The position numbers were made by a program, and so were the translations under genes. Shown here piece after piece: positions 19,905-29,244 of a stretch of DNA of 64,000 nt. The DNA is taken from the NCBI GenBank assembly GCA_002901265.1, contig PPHI01000095.1:1-64000 (forward strand), in the 5' to 3' direction. The DNA is from Rhodopirellula baltica (lineage in GTDB: Bacteria > Planctomycetota > Planctomycetia > Pirellulales > Pirellulaceae). The number at the start of each line of letters is the position of its first letter. Within the stretch, counting starts at the first letter, position 1. The notes under the pieces were generated by a model. The model was not told the DNA's origin. It did not search any database and was given only the letters and a program-made list of their open reading frames with translations.

Positions 19905-20954
19905 TTATCGCTCGTAGATGGGCAAGAAACGGAAATTGACGCCGAGAGCGAGAAGCGACATCGACGTGCTGTTGGTCACGCCCAGTTCGCCTTCAAAACT
20001 GCCGTCGTCCTTTTGTTGGCTTTTCAGGCTGCGGATCAGGTCTTCGTTCCAACGGTTCCAGACATCCAGGTCCCACTGAAACAACGCTTGGGCTTGGTAG
20101 TACCGTGCGTACTCGGGCCAGCCCGGATCGTCGCCTTTGTGCTGAATCAAATACTGGCCGGTTTGTTGATACTCGGGCAGGTCTTTGCGGCGGGCGATTG
20201 CCATGACCAAGTTCGCGATACCGCTGCGAGCGAGCGATTCCAAGCCGCCTTGGCTTGCCGTGGTGTATCCGACCGTTCCGTCGGTCGCGGTCATCGCGGC
20301 GAAGTATTCGATCGCCGAATTGATCGCCTCGTCAGGGACTTCGATACCGGCGTTGCGGGCGGCCAGCAATCCCATCAGCACCGCGCCAGAAACGGAAGTG
20401 TCGGCATCACTCGCGCCAGGCGAATAACGCCATGCCTTCGCCCGATTGCGTTGTTGTGACGTGAGCGCGGAGCGAACGGCCAGCTCGACAGCTTGCCCCA
20501 GCGGACGCGCACCGACAGGACTGTCCGCAAACAGGTCGCGGTCATCCACCATGCCATACGCTTCGCTGAGCGCAAGCAACGCGAACCCGTGGTGATACAT
20601 GCTTGGCCCCATGTAGCCCGTTTTTTCGTTCTGGCTGGCGATGATGTGTCGCAAGGCTTTGCGAATCGTTTCACGGTAGGGACCGAGGTTGGGATCTTCG
20701 CCAGAGGCTAGGAACGCGAGCAGCGCGAGCGACGTCGTCCCCGGACCGGCTGACTCGCCAGCGGGCCAGGTGCCGCGATCGTCTTGGGTTCGTTTCAGAA
20801 AATTCAGGCCGTTGTGATAGATCTCACGCACCTCGCGCGGGACCTCTTGCCCGATCGCGACTTGTTGGCGACGGGGGTCTTGGCCGGTGCAGACGCGATT
20901 GGACGAGCACACGAGCAGGCTCGATAAGGTGACGGCGACGAGAATCATTCTCAT
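19905..20954 (-). CDS. Exported prenyltransferase / squalene-cyclase-fold repeat protein
   Basis: It has an N-terminal signal (MRMILVAVTLSSLLVCSS) and then alpha/alpha-barrel repeats with QW-like motifs such as LKRTQDDRGTWPAG and LKSQQKDDGSFEGE. These repeats are shared by terpene cyclases, prenyltransferases and complement-like proteins. The DxDD motif of squalene-hopene cyclases is not seen, so a structural or binding role is as likely as catalysis. Length 349 residues. Start ATG at 20954 overlaps the previous stop in ATGA. Confidence 0.82.
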   Translation of the reverse strand: MRMILVAVTLSSLLVCSSNRVCTGQDPRRQQVAIGQEVPREVREIYHNGLNFLKRTQDDRGTWPAGESAGPGTTSLALLAFLASGEDPNLGPYRETIRKALRHIIASQNEKTGYMGPSMYHHGFALLALSEAYGMVDDRDLFADSPVGARPLGQAVELAVRSALTSQQRNRAKAWRYSPGASDADTSVSGAVLMGLLAARNAGIEVPDEAINSAIEYFAAMTATDGTVGYTTASQGGLESLARSGIANLVMAIARRKDLPEYQQTGQYLIQHKGDDPGWPEYARYYQAQALFQWDLDVWNRWNEDLIRSLKSQQKDDGSFEGELGVTNSTSMSLLALGVNFRFLPIYER

Positions 20955-23900
20955 TGCGAGGTTCCTCCGAGGCGTTGTTCGAGTCGCATGAAGTATCGGT
21001 CGAGGTCAGCACGCATCCGCTCGGGTACTTCAAAGGACGACGCTCCCGTAGACGTGCTGACTTCGCCGGAGCGTTGTTCGGCCAATTCGTTCAACGCGTC
21101 GCCGACCAGTTTGATCGCCTCTTGGTCAGTGTTACCGCCGCTCGACGATGCCGAGTTTGATCCGCCACCGGAGCTGGGATCGACCTTTCGGCTTCGCAGC
21201 AACAACTCGATCGCTTCGGTCTGCGCGGCGATCACATCGGGGCCGGTGTCGGGCCGGACCATTGATTCTGATGCATCCACCATCGCGGCGCGGGCGGAAC
21301 TGAGTACCTCTGCTTCGGCGGCAAATTGGATCGCTGATTCACGATCGGTCTGCAGCGAATCGATGACTTGATCGAGTCGATCGCGAATCAAATCTTGCGA
21401 TTCGCTTAGACGGATCGCTTCGGAGGCATAGTCGTTGGGCTTCATTGCTTCGCGTCCACGTTCGGCTTGGCGAGTCTCTTCACGCAAGTCGACTTCGGAC
21501 TTCAGTACACGCAGGACTTCGAGCACAATTTCGGGGTCGAGTGATTTCTTTTGTTTGCCGCCTTCGTTTTCCTGGTCATCGTTTGGCGGTGGCGGTTCGA
21601 TCAAGTCGTCCGCCAAACGGTCCAAGTTGTCAGCCCAGAATTCTGCGGCCGCGATCGACGTTCCGGGATGAACCGGGATTTGTCGTTTCAGCAATCGAAG
21701 TTGATCCAGAACGCTGTCGTTTTTCATCTCCTCGTAAACGACGCGGAACGAGCGAATGTCGCGACGTTTCAAGAACGCTTGCAAGTCATCCATCACGCTT
21801 TGCAAACGCGTGACCGTTTCGTCGGTATCCGCCAAGCTGGCTTCGACTTCGGTTTCGCCTTCGACGGTCGGACGTCCGAAGCCGCGACTGATGAATTTCG
21901 AAAGTCGTCCGGCAACGCGATCTTGCAGACGGCTGATCGCTTTCATCCGTTTGACCAACGTGCTGCCATCCATCTGTCCCAGCAGTTCGCGCAGTTGGTC
22001 GGCCACGGCATCGAACTTGGCAACGAGTTCGGCTTGGTCTTCGACCGCTTCGGCCAATTTTTGTTTGGCGGAGGCTTTCTTCTCTTTGGGTTTCTTTCCG
22101 GCGGCGGAGGTGTCGATGATGGTGGTGTCGGACAAGCCCAATCGCTCGGGGTTTGACACGTCACCGGCAGCTTCGTTGCCTGGGGCTGTCGACGAATCAT
22201 CAGAATCTGGGAGTTCGCCTTGGCTGGATTCCATATCCGCGTTGGCTGCGAACTTCGATTCTTCGACCGCTTCGCTCGCCTCGTTCAGCATTTCGGCAAC
22301 GCGTGGCATACGTCCGTTGGCCAAGTCATCGAGGGCGTTGATCGACTGGGCGAGTCCTTCCAAATTGTTCGCCGGAATTTGGTCGTTGGAAGCGGCTTGC
22401 GAAAGGATCGCCTTGCCTTCCTGGACAATCATTTTCAATCGCCGCGCGTTGTCAGCTTCGGCGGCGGCTTGCTCGGCCAGTTGCCGGCGCCACTTCACGT
22501 CACGTTCGGATTCGGGGACAGCCATCAGGTCACGGTTCGCCGACAGCAAACGCAACTCACGATCGCGGACTTCGATCGCACCCTGCCGCCAGCGTGTCAG
22601 TTGGTCACCGATCCAGACGGCGTGATCTTCCGTCGATAGCACCGTGAGAGAGGTCGCCGGGCTGTAAACACGAGCTCGGCCGGGTAAGTCATCTTCGGCC
22701 CAAAATCGGATCGCCGTTTCGCCTTCTTGAACACCGAACGCGATCGGACTGAACAACGCAGTCAACGTCTCGCTTTGATCATCGGGGCCGATGATGCGTT
22801 CACCCGAGCCATTTTCATTGGACCATTCCAGCCCTACTTTGCGGACGGCAAAGTCGTCTTCGGTAGTCAGCAAGAAACGGAGTTGTTGTTGGTGCAATAC
22901 CCGTGACGGAACGTTTGCTTCGTCAATCAAAATCGTCGGTGCTCGGTCGACCGTTCGTTCAAAACGAATCACTGATTCCGATGCGGCGGTGATGCCTTGG
23001 TTGTCGGTGAATGACAAGGCTACTTCGTTTTGTTCGGCCGCAATCTCGACGTCGAAAGTCTTGCCATTCACTGTGACCGCTTCACCATCGACGGTTGCCG
23101 ATTGCAGCGCCGCGGTAGTTTGTAGGTGCAAGGTGAGGCGTGAGCCTTCCAAAACCGAAAACACGTTTCCGGTTGGTTCGACTTGGCGGGCTTGCTGCTG
23201 GACCTGCAAGTAGTCGGGCAAGAACACCGTCGCGCTGACGCTGGCGAGCTGTGGGCGTTCGACCGGTTGAAGCTGAACCACGCGATCCGCGTCACCGATT
23301 TGCAGCACCGCATCGGATGCTTGCGTCAACGGCGGAATCTGAAACGTATACAGCCCATCGACAAGGTTACCGCTCAGCGTGCCTAAACCGTTGATCTCCA
23401 AGTCAGCTTGTTGAGGTTGCCAGCGACTGTTCGGATCAGACTCGACCGCCCACGTTGTCGCTTCGCCGCGCGGCACCACGTGTGTCTCCGCGATGTGGTC
23501 GAGCTGGACGAGTGTCAGCCGTTCGATCGCTGCAAACGGATTGACGATCCGTCGGATCGAGTTCCAAGTGACTTGCGGCAGAAATGCTGCCAAGGCGATC
23601 ATCAAAATCGCTGAAAGGCTGGTGATCCGACGACTGGTCGTCATCGGTTGTGGCGGCAGCAAGTTCAGCAGGTTGCGTTTGGCGGTTTCGTCAGCCACTT
23701 GTTGCAGCGCGGCTTGGCACAACCGCATCGATCGCTTTTGCTCCATGGCGCTATCCGCCAATTCGATTGCACCAAGCAGGTGGTCGCCAAACAACGCATC
23801 GTACTGTGTGATCTCTTTGGCGATCGCCGCAGCAGATCGGTGCGATGCGATCGAACGCAAGACAAACACGATTCCGCCGACCAGCACCGTGCCGCAGGCA

Positions 23901-24085
23901 AGCCAGAACAGCGACCGGATTGCTGACGGAACGTCGGTCGTACGATCGAGGGTCACCAAGATCAACAACGTCAACACGACGGTCGCGGCGGCCAGGCTGA
24001 TGACTTTGGCAATCGCACGGCGGATGACCGCTTGGCGATATTGCTGCAGTTTTTCAGTCAGAACGTTTGGCAATTCCAGGTGCAT
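20951..24085 (-). CDS. Large membrane protein with coiled-coil periplasmic region (DUF4175-like)
   Basis: About 1044 residues from the ATG at 24085, which overlaps the TAA of the previous gene by one base (TAATG). Two membrane helices lie near the N-terminus (around AAATVVLTLLILVTLD and WLACGTVLVGGIVFVL), with a third at ILMIALAAFLPQV. The rest is a long Ala/Glu/Gln-rich helical region with a central basic/acidic linker. Such proteins accompany MoxR and vWA genes in many Planctomycetes and proteobacteria. A scaffold role is inferred; no enzyme motif is seen. Confidence 0.8.
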   Translation of the reverse strand: MHLELPNVLTEKLQQYRQAVIRRAIAKVISLAAATVVLTLLILVTLDRTTDVPSAIRSLFWLACGTVLVGGIVFVLRSIASHRSAAAIAKEITQYDALFGDHLLGAIELADSAMEQKRSMRLCQAALQQVADETAKRNLLNLLPPQPMTTSRRITSLSAILMIALAAFLPQVTWNSIRRIVNPFAAIERLTLVQLDHIAETHVVPRGEATTWAVESDPNSRWQPQQADLEINGLGTLSGNLVDGLYTFQIPPLTQASDAVLQIGDADRVVQLQPVERPQLASVSATVFLPDYLQVQQQARQVEPTGNVFSVLEGSRLTLHLQTTAALQSATVDGEAVTVNGKTFDVEIAAEQNEVALSFTDNQGITAASESVIRFERTVDRAPTILIDEANVPSRVLHQQQLRFLLTTEDDFAVRKVGLEWSNENGSGERIIGPDDQSETLTALFSPIAFGVQEGETAIRFWAEDDLPGRARVYSPATSLTVLSTEDHAVWIGDQLTRWRQGAIEVRDRELRLLSANRDLMAVPESERDVKWRRQLAEQAAAEADNARRLKMIVQEGKAILSQAASNDQIPANNLEGLAQSINALDDLANGRMPRVAEMLNEASEAVEESKFAANADMESSQGELPDSDDSSTAPGNEAAGDVSNPERLGLSDTTIIDTSAAGKKPKEKKASAKQKLAEAVEDQAELVAKFDAVADQLRELLGQMDGSTLVKRMKAISRLQDRVAGRLSKFISRGFGRPTVEGETEVEASLADTDETVTRLQSVMDDLQAFLKRRDIRSFRVVYEEMKNDSVLDQLRLLKRQIPVHPGTSIAAAEFWADNLDRLADDLIEPPPPNDDQENEGGKQKKSLDPEIVLEVLRVLKSEVDLREETRQAERGREAMKPNDYASEAIRLSESQDLIRDRLDQVIDSLQTDRESAIQFAAEAEVLSSARAAMVDASESMVRPDTGPDVIAAQTEAIELLLRSRKVDPSSGGGSNSASSSGGNTDQEAIKLVGDALNELAEQRSGEVSTSTGASSFEVPERMRADLDRYFMRLEQRLGGTSQ

Positions 24086-26235
24086 TACAACGCCCCCGCC
24101 CATTTGCGTAAGGTCCAAAACAGACTCAGGCCTGCGATCATTCCCAGCAACACGATCGGGTGTTGCCACAAGCGAGTCGTTTGAGTTTTCTGGTTTTGTT
24201 GGATCTGTTCGTTCAACGTGTTAACCAACGAGCCGAGGTTCGTTGCCGCAAAGACTTGCCCTCGTCCGAGTCGCGCCAGATCTGCCATGACATCCAATCG
24301 AGCTGGCCGGCCGATCGCCTCCACTGCCCTGCCCTGCACTTGGATTTCCGTTTCCAGCGTCTCGTCTTCGCTCGGGTGACGCAGCGTGACTTTGTGGCTG
24401 CCTATCTCGTCGAAGATCGTTTCTCCCACGAACACACCCCAGTCACCTTCGCTGCGTGACAAGCGGATCGATTTGGATTCGCCGCTCGTCGTTTCGATCA
24501 TCAGGTCGACATTGGCTTCGCTGGACGGTTCGCCTGCGGACGTCATCACGCTGGCGCGAAGTGAAACACTTGACGAAACGGTCGGCTGTTCGGGTTGGTA
24601 AATCAGCCGCATCGATTGACCGACCGCCATGTTTCGCCCGTATGCCATCCAGCGGATCACTTGACCCCAGAAGCGATAGTGATATTTGTCTTCGACTCCC
24701 ATCCGCCAACGCCAAGCCGCGTCGGTTCCCATCCACAAGATTTTACCGGCACCGAATCGTCGGGTCACCAAAAGCGGCAGACGCCCGTAGTCGTTGGCCG
24801 ATTCGGCATGGACGGCCAGAACTTCGCTGCCGCTCTTGGCTCGCGAGGTCGCCGCAAACCAAAAGAATCCTGGAAGCGATTGCCAGAGTTTCCAATTGTC
24901 GGATGGGATGTCGGCGAGTTGCGTTAGCAAGCTCGAACGTCCGGGTTCGGTCAATGCGAAATGCCCAATCGCGTCGGCACCCGATTCGTGCGTGCCCGCA
25001 TCGTCATAGATCACCGGAATCAGGGATTGCAGTTCGGTGGATTCGAGCGTCGCCTGCCGCATCTCGGGGCCGGGCATCAACACCAAACCGGTCGCCTGTT
25101 CGGCAACCACACCGGCGAGCAACTTGCACTGTTGATCGGTCAGCTGTTTGGCATCCAAACCGACGTCGCCCAAAAAGATCACGTCGTACTTTGCCAGTTC
25201 GGCCTGCGTGCTTGGGAATTCATCCAAGTAATCGGTGCCGCCACCGCCAACGGTTTCCAGCGACGGATGAAAGAGCAAGCTGCTGATTTCGATTCCGGGA
25301 TCACGAATCAGTGCATTGCGGAGGTAACGGAATTCCCAACGCGGTTTCGATTCGATGATCAAAACCCGCAAGCTTTCCGGACGGACATCGACTTGGTGAA
25401 TCGATTCGTTATTGGTGGCGTCGCTTTCGCCTGCGATCGAGCTGATGGAGACACTGACGTCGTGATTGCCTTCGCCAGTGGCGAGCCACTGCACGGTTCC
25501 GTCAAAACGCGCCCCCGCCGCGATAGTCACGTCGCTTTGCTGGACGGTTTCGCCATCGACGCGAAAGGTTACTGTGACCGCTTGGCTGTCTGGAAACCAG
25601 TTGGCGACCGCGAAGGGCAGACGCAGCGGTTTGCCTTCGATCGCAATTGTCGGACAAGAGACGCCAAACAATTCGAGATCAGAAAGCCGTGAATCCTGGC
25701 CGATCGGAATCGTATGCAGCGTGAACTGTGGCCCGGCTTGCAAGGTTTTTTCTTGCACAACACTAAGCGGTGATCGCCCCGTGTTCCAGTCACCATCGGA
25801 TACCAAAACACAGGCGGCTGCCGATTCATCAAAGCCCCACTGTGTGATCGCAGCACCCAAGTCACTTTGCGCGGGATCATCGGCGAAGATCTCTTGTGTG
25901 ACGACTTGCCATCGCGGATCGAGGGACTTCCACGCTTCGTCGTCGGGAACCGTTTCGGCCACTGACAAACGTGTTTGACGGATGGGGGCGGAATCGACGT
26001 CTTCGGTCGCCATGCTCTTCGATCGGTCCAGCAACACAACCAATTGCTGTGGTTCGGTCTGTTCGACTTGCGTCGTTCGCTCGGGACGCCAAAACAGAAT
26101 TACGGCGGCCACGATTAATAAGCACCGGACCGCTTCACAAACCAACGTTCTGAAGCGACGCATGCTCCGTCGGACATTCACAATCGCAATGTGGACTCCG
26201 GCGGCGATCGCCAGAATCGAGGTCAACCACATCAT
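24085..26235 (-). CDS. Membrane vWA protein with glutamine-amidotransferase-like domain
   Basis: About 716 residues from the ATG at 26235, which overlaps the preceding stop in ATGA. Two N-terminal helices (WLTSILAIAAGVHIAIV and CLLIVAAVILFW) are followed by a vWA domain with the metal site LVVLLDRSKSMA. A GATase1-like region follows (KYDVIFLGDVGLDAKQL, LVLMPGPEMRQ), apparently without a catalytic Cys, and a final helix lies at the C-terminus. This is the large vWA partner typical of MoxR-DUF58-BatA clusters. Ligand and process are unknown; known relatives are linked to stress and envelope maintenance. Confidence 0.85.
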   Translation of the reverse strand: MMWLTSILAIAAGVHIAIVNVRRSMRRFRTLVCEAVRCLLIVAAVILFWRPERTTQVEQTEPQQLVVLLDRSKSMATEDVDSAPIRQTRLSVAETVPDDEAWKSLDPRWQVVTQEIFADDPAQSDLGAAITQWGFDESAAACVLVSDGDWNTGRSPLSVVQEKTLQAGPQFTLHTIPIGQDSRLSDLELFGVSCPTIAIEGKPLRLPFAVANWFPDSQAVTVTFRVDGETVQQSDVTIAAGARFDGTVQWLATGEGNHDVSVSISSIAGESDATNNESIHQVDVRPESLRVLIIESKPRWEFRYLRNALIRDPGIEISSLLFHPSLETVGGGGTDYLDEFPSTQAELAKYDVIFLGDVGLDAKQLTDQQCKLLAGVVAEQATGLVLMPGPEMRQATLESTELQSLIPVIYDDAGTHESGADAIGHFALTEPGRSSLLTQLADIPSDNWKLWQSLPGFFWFAATSRAKSGSEVLAVHAESANDYGRLPLLVTRRFGAGKILWMGTDAAWRWRMGVEDKYHYRFWGQVIRWMAYGRNMAVGQSMRLIYQPEQPTVSSSVSLRASVMTSAGEPSSEANVDLMIETTSGESKSIRLSRSEGDWGVFVGETIFDEIGSHKVTLRHPSEDETLETEIQVQGRAVEAIGRPARLDVMADLARLGRGQVFAATNLGSLVNTLNEQIQQNQKTQTTRLWQHPIVLLGMIAGLSLFWTLRKWAGAL
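24327..24337 (-). repeat. G-rich dispersed motif, copy in the vWA/GATase-like gene
   Basis: GCAGGGCAGGG on the - strand, in the C-terminal part of the host gene. Here the reading frame differs and gives QGRAV. Confidence 0.75.
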
Positions 26236-28313
26236 GATTGGCCTCGCATGCTTGAATTGGGCGTCGAATTGGTTGAGCTCGTCGCGGGGCGAGATGCCAG
26301 CGAGAGCCAGCCTTCGATCAACAGGCCAGCGATCATCGCCAGCCACAGGCCGCCCCATAACTCGCGAGTGGCACCCTGCGGTTCGGTCAAGTTGGCCCCG
26401 TCAAGTGCCAGCACGTTGACACTGCGGACCGGCAGCAGCGCGGCAAGTTGTTCGTCGTCCAGTTGTCGATCGTCCAGTTGTCGATCGTCGTCCGCGCCGC
26501 GGTTGATCGCGACGTTTCGGTTTTGCGTTTCGCCCATGGAGACGCTGTAGACGCCGCGGTGGTACCCCATTTCGCCATCGGACGTTTGCCGTGGCACGAG
26601 CACGGGTTTGATTTGCGTCGCGGTGGCGATCATCCGTTTCGCCGCATCATCACCGGCTAGGACTTCGTGATTACGGACCGCTTGGCGATCGACGTCCTGA
26701 ATCGTTTCCGCCAACACCGAGAACAAACCCAGACCTTGCCGGACAAACAGGTTTTGGTGGTCGGTCACGTTAGCACCGCAAAACCAAACACTACCTCGGT
26801 CTGATTTGCGCTGTGACAGCCAAACGGTCCCATCGGTCAAGGTTGACGCGGCAACTGCAGAACCGTCAAAGGTGCAGACTTGATCCAGCATGAACTTCAC
26901 ACCGGCAAAGCTTGTCTCATCAGGTTCGCCGGTTTCCCAAGGATTCCAATGAACGCCTTGGAATTGAATCGCCGTGTCGGGCAAGGCAGGCGGAAAGAAC
27001 GCGACACTGCCGCCATTTGCACAAAAGCTTTCGATCGTTTTTGCCGTTTCGCCGCTCGGCAATTGACCTTGCCACCACAGGCTATCGATGCCGTCGAGTT
27101 GCAAACCGCCCTGCCCTGCCCCATTTGCTCCGTCACCTGTTGATGCAGTGCTGTTTTGAAGTTTGCCGCCGGCGATATCGAACGCGACTTCGCCGATGAC
27201 TTCGCCCATCGCGATTAAAGCATCGCAGGGCTGTTCGCTGACGATCGCGACGACGGGTTTGATCGGTGGCGACAGCGTGAAGTACCAATCGTCGTCGGCC
27301 GGGTTGCAATCGGTTGGCAGTGAAACCGAACCGTACAAGTTTGCTTGACCGGACCCTGTGACCATGCCCGGGACAGTGAGCGGGTAATTTTCGAGGCTTG
27401 CTTTCCCGCCGGTCAGTGTGACGTCAACTTCGTGAGTCGTCGTTCCGATCTTGATGTTCAGTGGCACGGTGCCTTGAGATTGTTCGGATTCGACGACCAC
27501 CGATAACAGCAGTTCGACGCCCTGCTCTGCGTTCTCTTGTTGTGACGGTTCGCTTGTCGGTTGGTTCTTGCTCCAACGCAAGTCTGTTAATCGCACCGAG
27601 CTGTTCTGCTGGCGGGCGTTGGCTTCAAAGTCAAAGCGATGAATCCGCAAGCCTTCGCCATAGGTGTCTTGGAAACGTCGCATCGCTTCCCAAGTCGACG
27701 CGTCCGGATTCCAGCTGGACGCGTTTCGATCGCTGATGATCCAAACGTCGACCAGCGTCGCGTCTTGATTGGCCAGATACTCGAACGCGGTCATCATCAT
27801 CGTGTCGATCGATGCACGTGCGTCAGCAGCTTTGGCGATGCTGGTTTGCGTCAGTGAGTCCAAGTCCGCAGCGACGATCGGCTTCATCGTGACATTGTCG
27901 ATCACGATCGGTTGGTCGATGCCCAGCGTTTGCAGTGTCTCCATCACCGATGCCAAGCCACGTTCTTGTCGCGAGCGTCCCAGTGTGTCACGACGCTGCA
28001 TGCTGGTCGATCGGTCGATCAAGATCACCGTTTTTCCCGTGTCAGCGATTCGTCCGGCCGCGATTCCGAACAGACCACTGGAAAGCGGTCGCGCGAGCGC
28101 AAAGATGATCAGTGCCAAGACAGCGACACGCGTTGCCAGAACCAAGAATCGACGCAATTTGGCTGGGCCGCGACGCATCTTGGTCGCCTGATACAGAAAC
28201 ATCATTGCCGGCCACTGCATCGTCGGGTGTCGACGGCGATGGAGCAAATGGATGATCAGCGGGGCCAAGACCAACGGCAGTGCCCACAACGCTTCCACAC
28301 GCAGGAAACTCAT
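26232..28313 (-). CDS. BatA-like membrane vWA protein
   Basis: The N-terminus (FLRVEALWALPLVLAPLIIH, then HLLHRRR) is the aerotolerance BatA N-terminal membrane domain. It is followed by a second helix, a vWA domain with VILIDRSTSMQ, a beta-rich region, and a C-terminal helix near WGGLWLAMIAGLLIEGWL. 693 residues. The start at 28313 overlaps the DUF58 stop in ATGA. Near the C-terminus a 15-bp repeat at 26455-26484 encodes the DDRQL units. The protein also carries a GAGQG insertion encoded by the dispersed G-rich repeat. Confidence 0.87.
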   Translation of the reverse strand: MSFLRVEALWALPLVLAPLIIHLLHRRRHPTMQWPAMMFLYQATKMRRGPAKLRRFLVLATRVAVLALIIFALARPLSSGLFGIAAGRIADTGKTVILIDRSTSMQRRDTLGRSRQERGLASVMETLQTLGIDQPIVIDNVTMKPIVAADLDSLTQTSIAKAADARASIDTMMMTAFEYLANQDATLVDVWIISDRNASSWNPDASTWEAMRRFQDTYGEGLRIHRFDFEANARQQNSSVRLTDLRWSKNQPTSEPSQQENAEQGVELLLSVVVESEQSQGTVPLNIKIGTTTHEVDVTLTGGKASLENYPLTVPGMVTGSGQANLYGSVSLPTDCNPADDDWYFTLSPPIKPVVAIVSEQPCDALIAMGEVIGEVAFDIAGGKLQNSTASTGDGANGAGQGGLQLDGIDSLWWQGQLPSGETAKTIESFCANGGSVAFFPPALPDTAIQFQGVHWNPWETGEPDETSFAGVKFMLDQVCTFDGSAVAASTLTDGTVWLSQRKSDRGSVWFCGANVTDHQNLFVRQGLGLFSVLAETIQDVDRQAVRNHEVLAGDDAAKRMIATATQIKPVLVPRQTSDGEMGYHRGVYSVSMGETQNRNVAINRGADDDRQLDDRQLDDEQLAALLPVRSVNVLALDGANLTEPQGATRELWGGLWLAMIAGLLIEGWLSLASRPATSSTNSTPNSSMRGQS
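27109..27122 (-). repeat. G-rich dispersed motif, copy in the BatA-like gene
   Basis: GGGGCAGGGCAGGG on the - strand, read as GAGQGG in the host protein, in a Gly/Ser-rich loop. Confidence 0.8.
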
Positions 28314-29188
28314 CGGGCGGCGTCCCCGAGTCGTGCCGAGAGGAATCGTGACAACACGTCTTCGACCGCGTCGTCCGTCATCATGCGGTGGTAGTCGACC
28401 GCTGAGCGATGCATCAGTTTTTCGATGTTGGTCAAGTATTCTCGCACTGCGGTTTCGTAACCGCTGCGGATCTCCTCAGGGTCGACCAGCATCGATTCGT
28501 CGCCTTCCATGTCTTGCAGCCGCACGGGGCGATCCCAGCTGGGACGGATCTCTTCGGCCGTCATCACGTGGAACGCGACGACGTCATGTTTGCGAAACGT
28601 CAGGTGTTCGACCGACGTTTTCAGCCGATCCAGATCAAACAGGAAATCGGAAATCAGCACGACCATCGCGCGTTGCCGCGTGGATTCGGCAAACTCGCTG
28701 ATCGCTTCGCAAACGGCGTTGTCACCGACCGGTTGCAGGCGTTCCATTCGGGCAAACAGCTGCTCGACTTGGCCGGCGATCCGGCGGGCCGGCATGTGTT
28801 CGTATTGGCCATCCCAAGCAGACACCAGGCCGGACGCATCGCCCTGGCCGATTGCCAAGTATGCCAGTGTCGCAGCAAGCTGCCGCGCGACATCGAACTT
28901 GTTGGCATACGCCATCGATCCGCTGGCATCGAGAACTAAGATCAACCGCAGGTTCGTGTCGGCCTCGAACTCTTTGACGTAGTACCGATCGCTTCGCCCG
29001 TACGCTCGCCAATCGAGTCGCCGCAAGTCGTCGCCGGGTTGGTAACGGCGGTACTCGGCGAACTCGACACTGCTGCCGCGGTGCGGGCTTTGGTGGCGTC
29101 CCGAAACGCTGCCCAGCATGGCCGAACGCGCTACCAGCGGCAGTGCGGCAAGGCGTTCGGCGATTCGGGCATCAAAGAACGAAGGCAA
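28310..29188 (-). CDS. DUF58 domain protein
   Basis: A 292-residue protein with the DUF58 core motifs GSSVEFAEYRRYQPGDDLR, LDWRAYGRSDRYYVKEFE and a vWA-like metal site LVLDASGSMAY. DUF58 proteins are regular partners of MoxR ATPases, which are thought to load metal or remodel them. The start is probably the TTG at 29188, as no ATG lies in frame nearby. It follows moxR by 56 bases and overlaps the BatA-like gene by 4. Confidence 0.88.
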   Translation of the reverse strand: MPSFFDARIAERLAALPLVARSAMLGSVSGRHQSPHRGSSVEFAEYRRYQPGDDLRRLDWRAYGRSDRYYVKEFEADTNLRLILVLDASGSMAYANKFDVARQLAATLAYLAIGQGDASGLVSAWDGQYEHMPARRIAGQVEQLFARMERLQPVGDNAVCEAISEFAESTRQRAMVVLISDFLFDLDRLKTSVEHLTFRKHDVVAFHVMTAEEIRPSWDRPVRLQDMEGDESMLVDPEEIRSGYETAVREYLTNIEKLMHRSAVDYHRMMTDDAVEDVLSRFLSARLGDAAR

Positions 29189-29244
29189 GGTGAAAGGCGG
29201 GCATGGTTGCGGGGGGAGAAACGAACCGACGGTTCAGAATGCGA

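Noticed and set aside
21756-22625. 289-codon open frame on + inside the large membrane protein gene
   Set aside because: Ser/Arg-rich translation typical of antisense frames, and the - strand frame is coupled to its neighbours.
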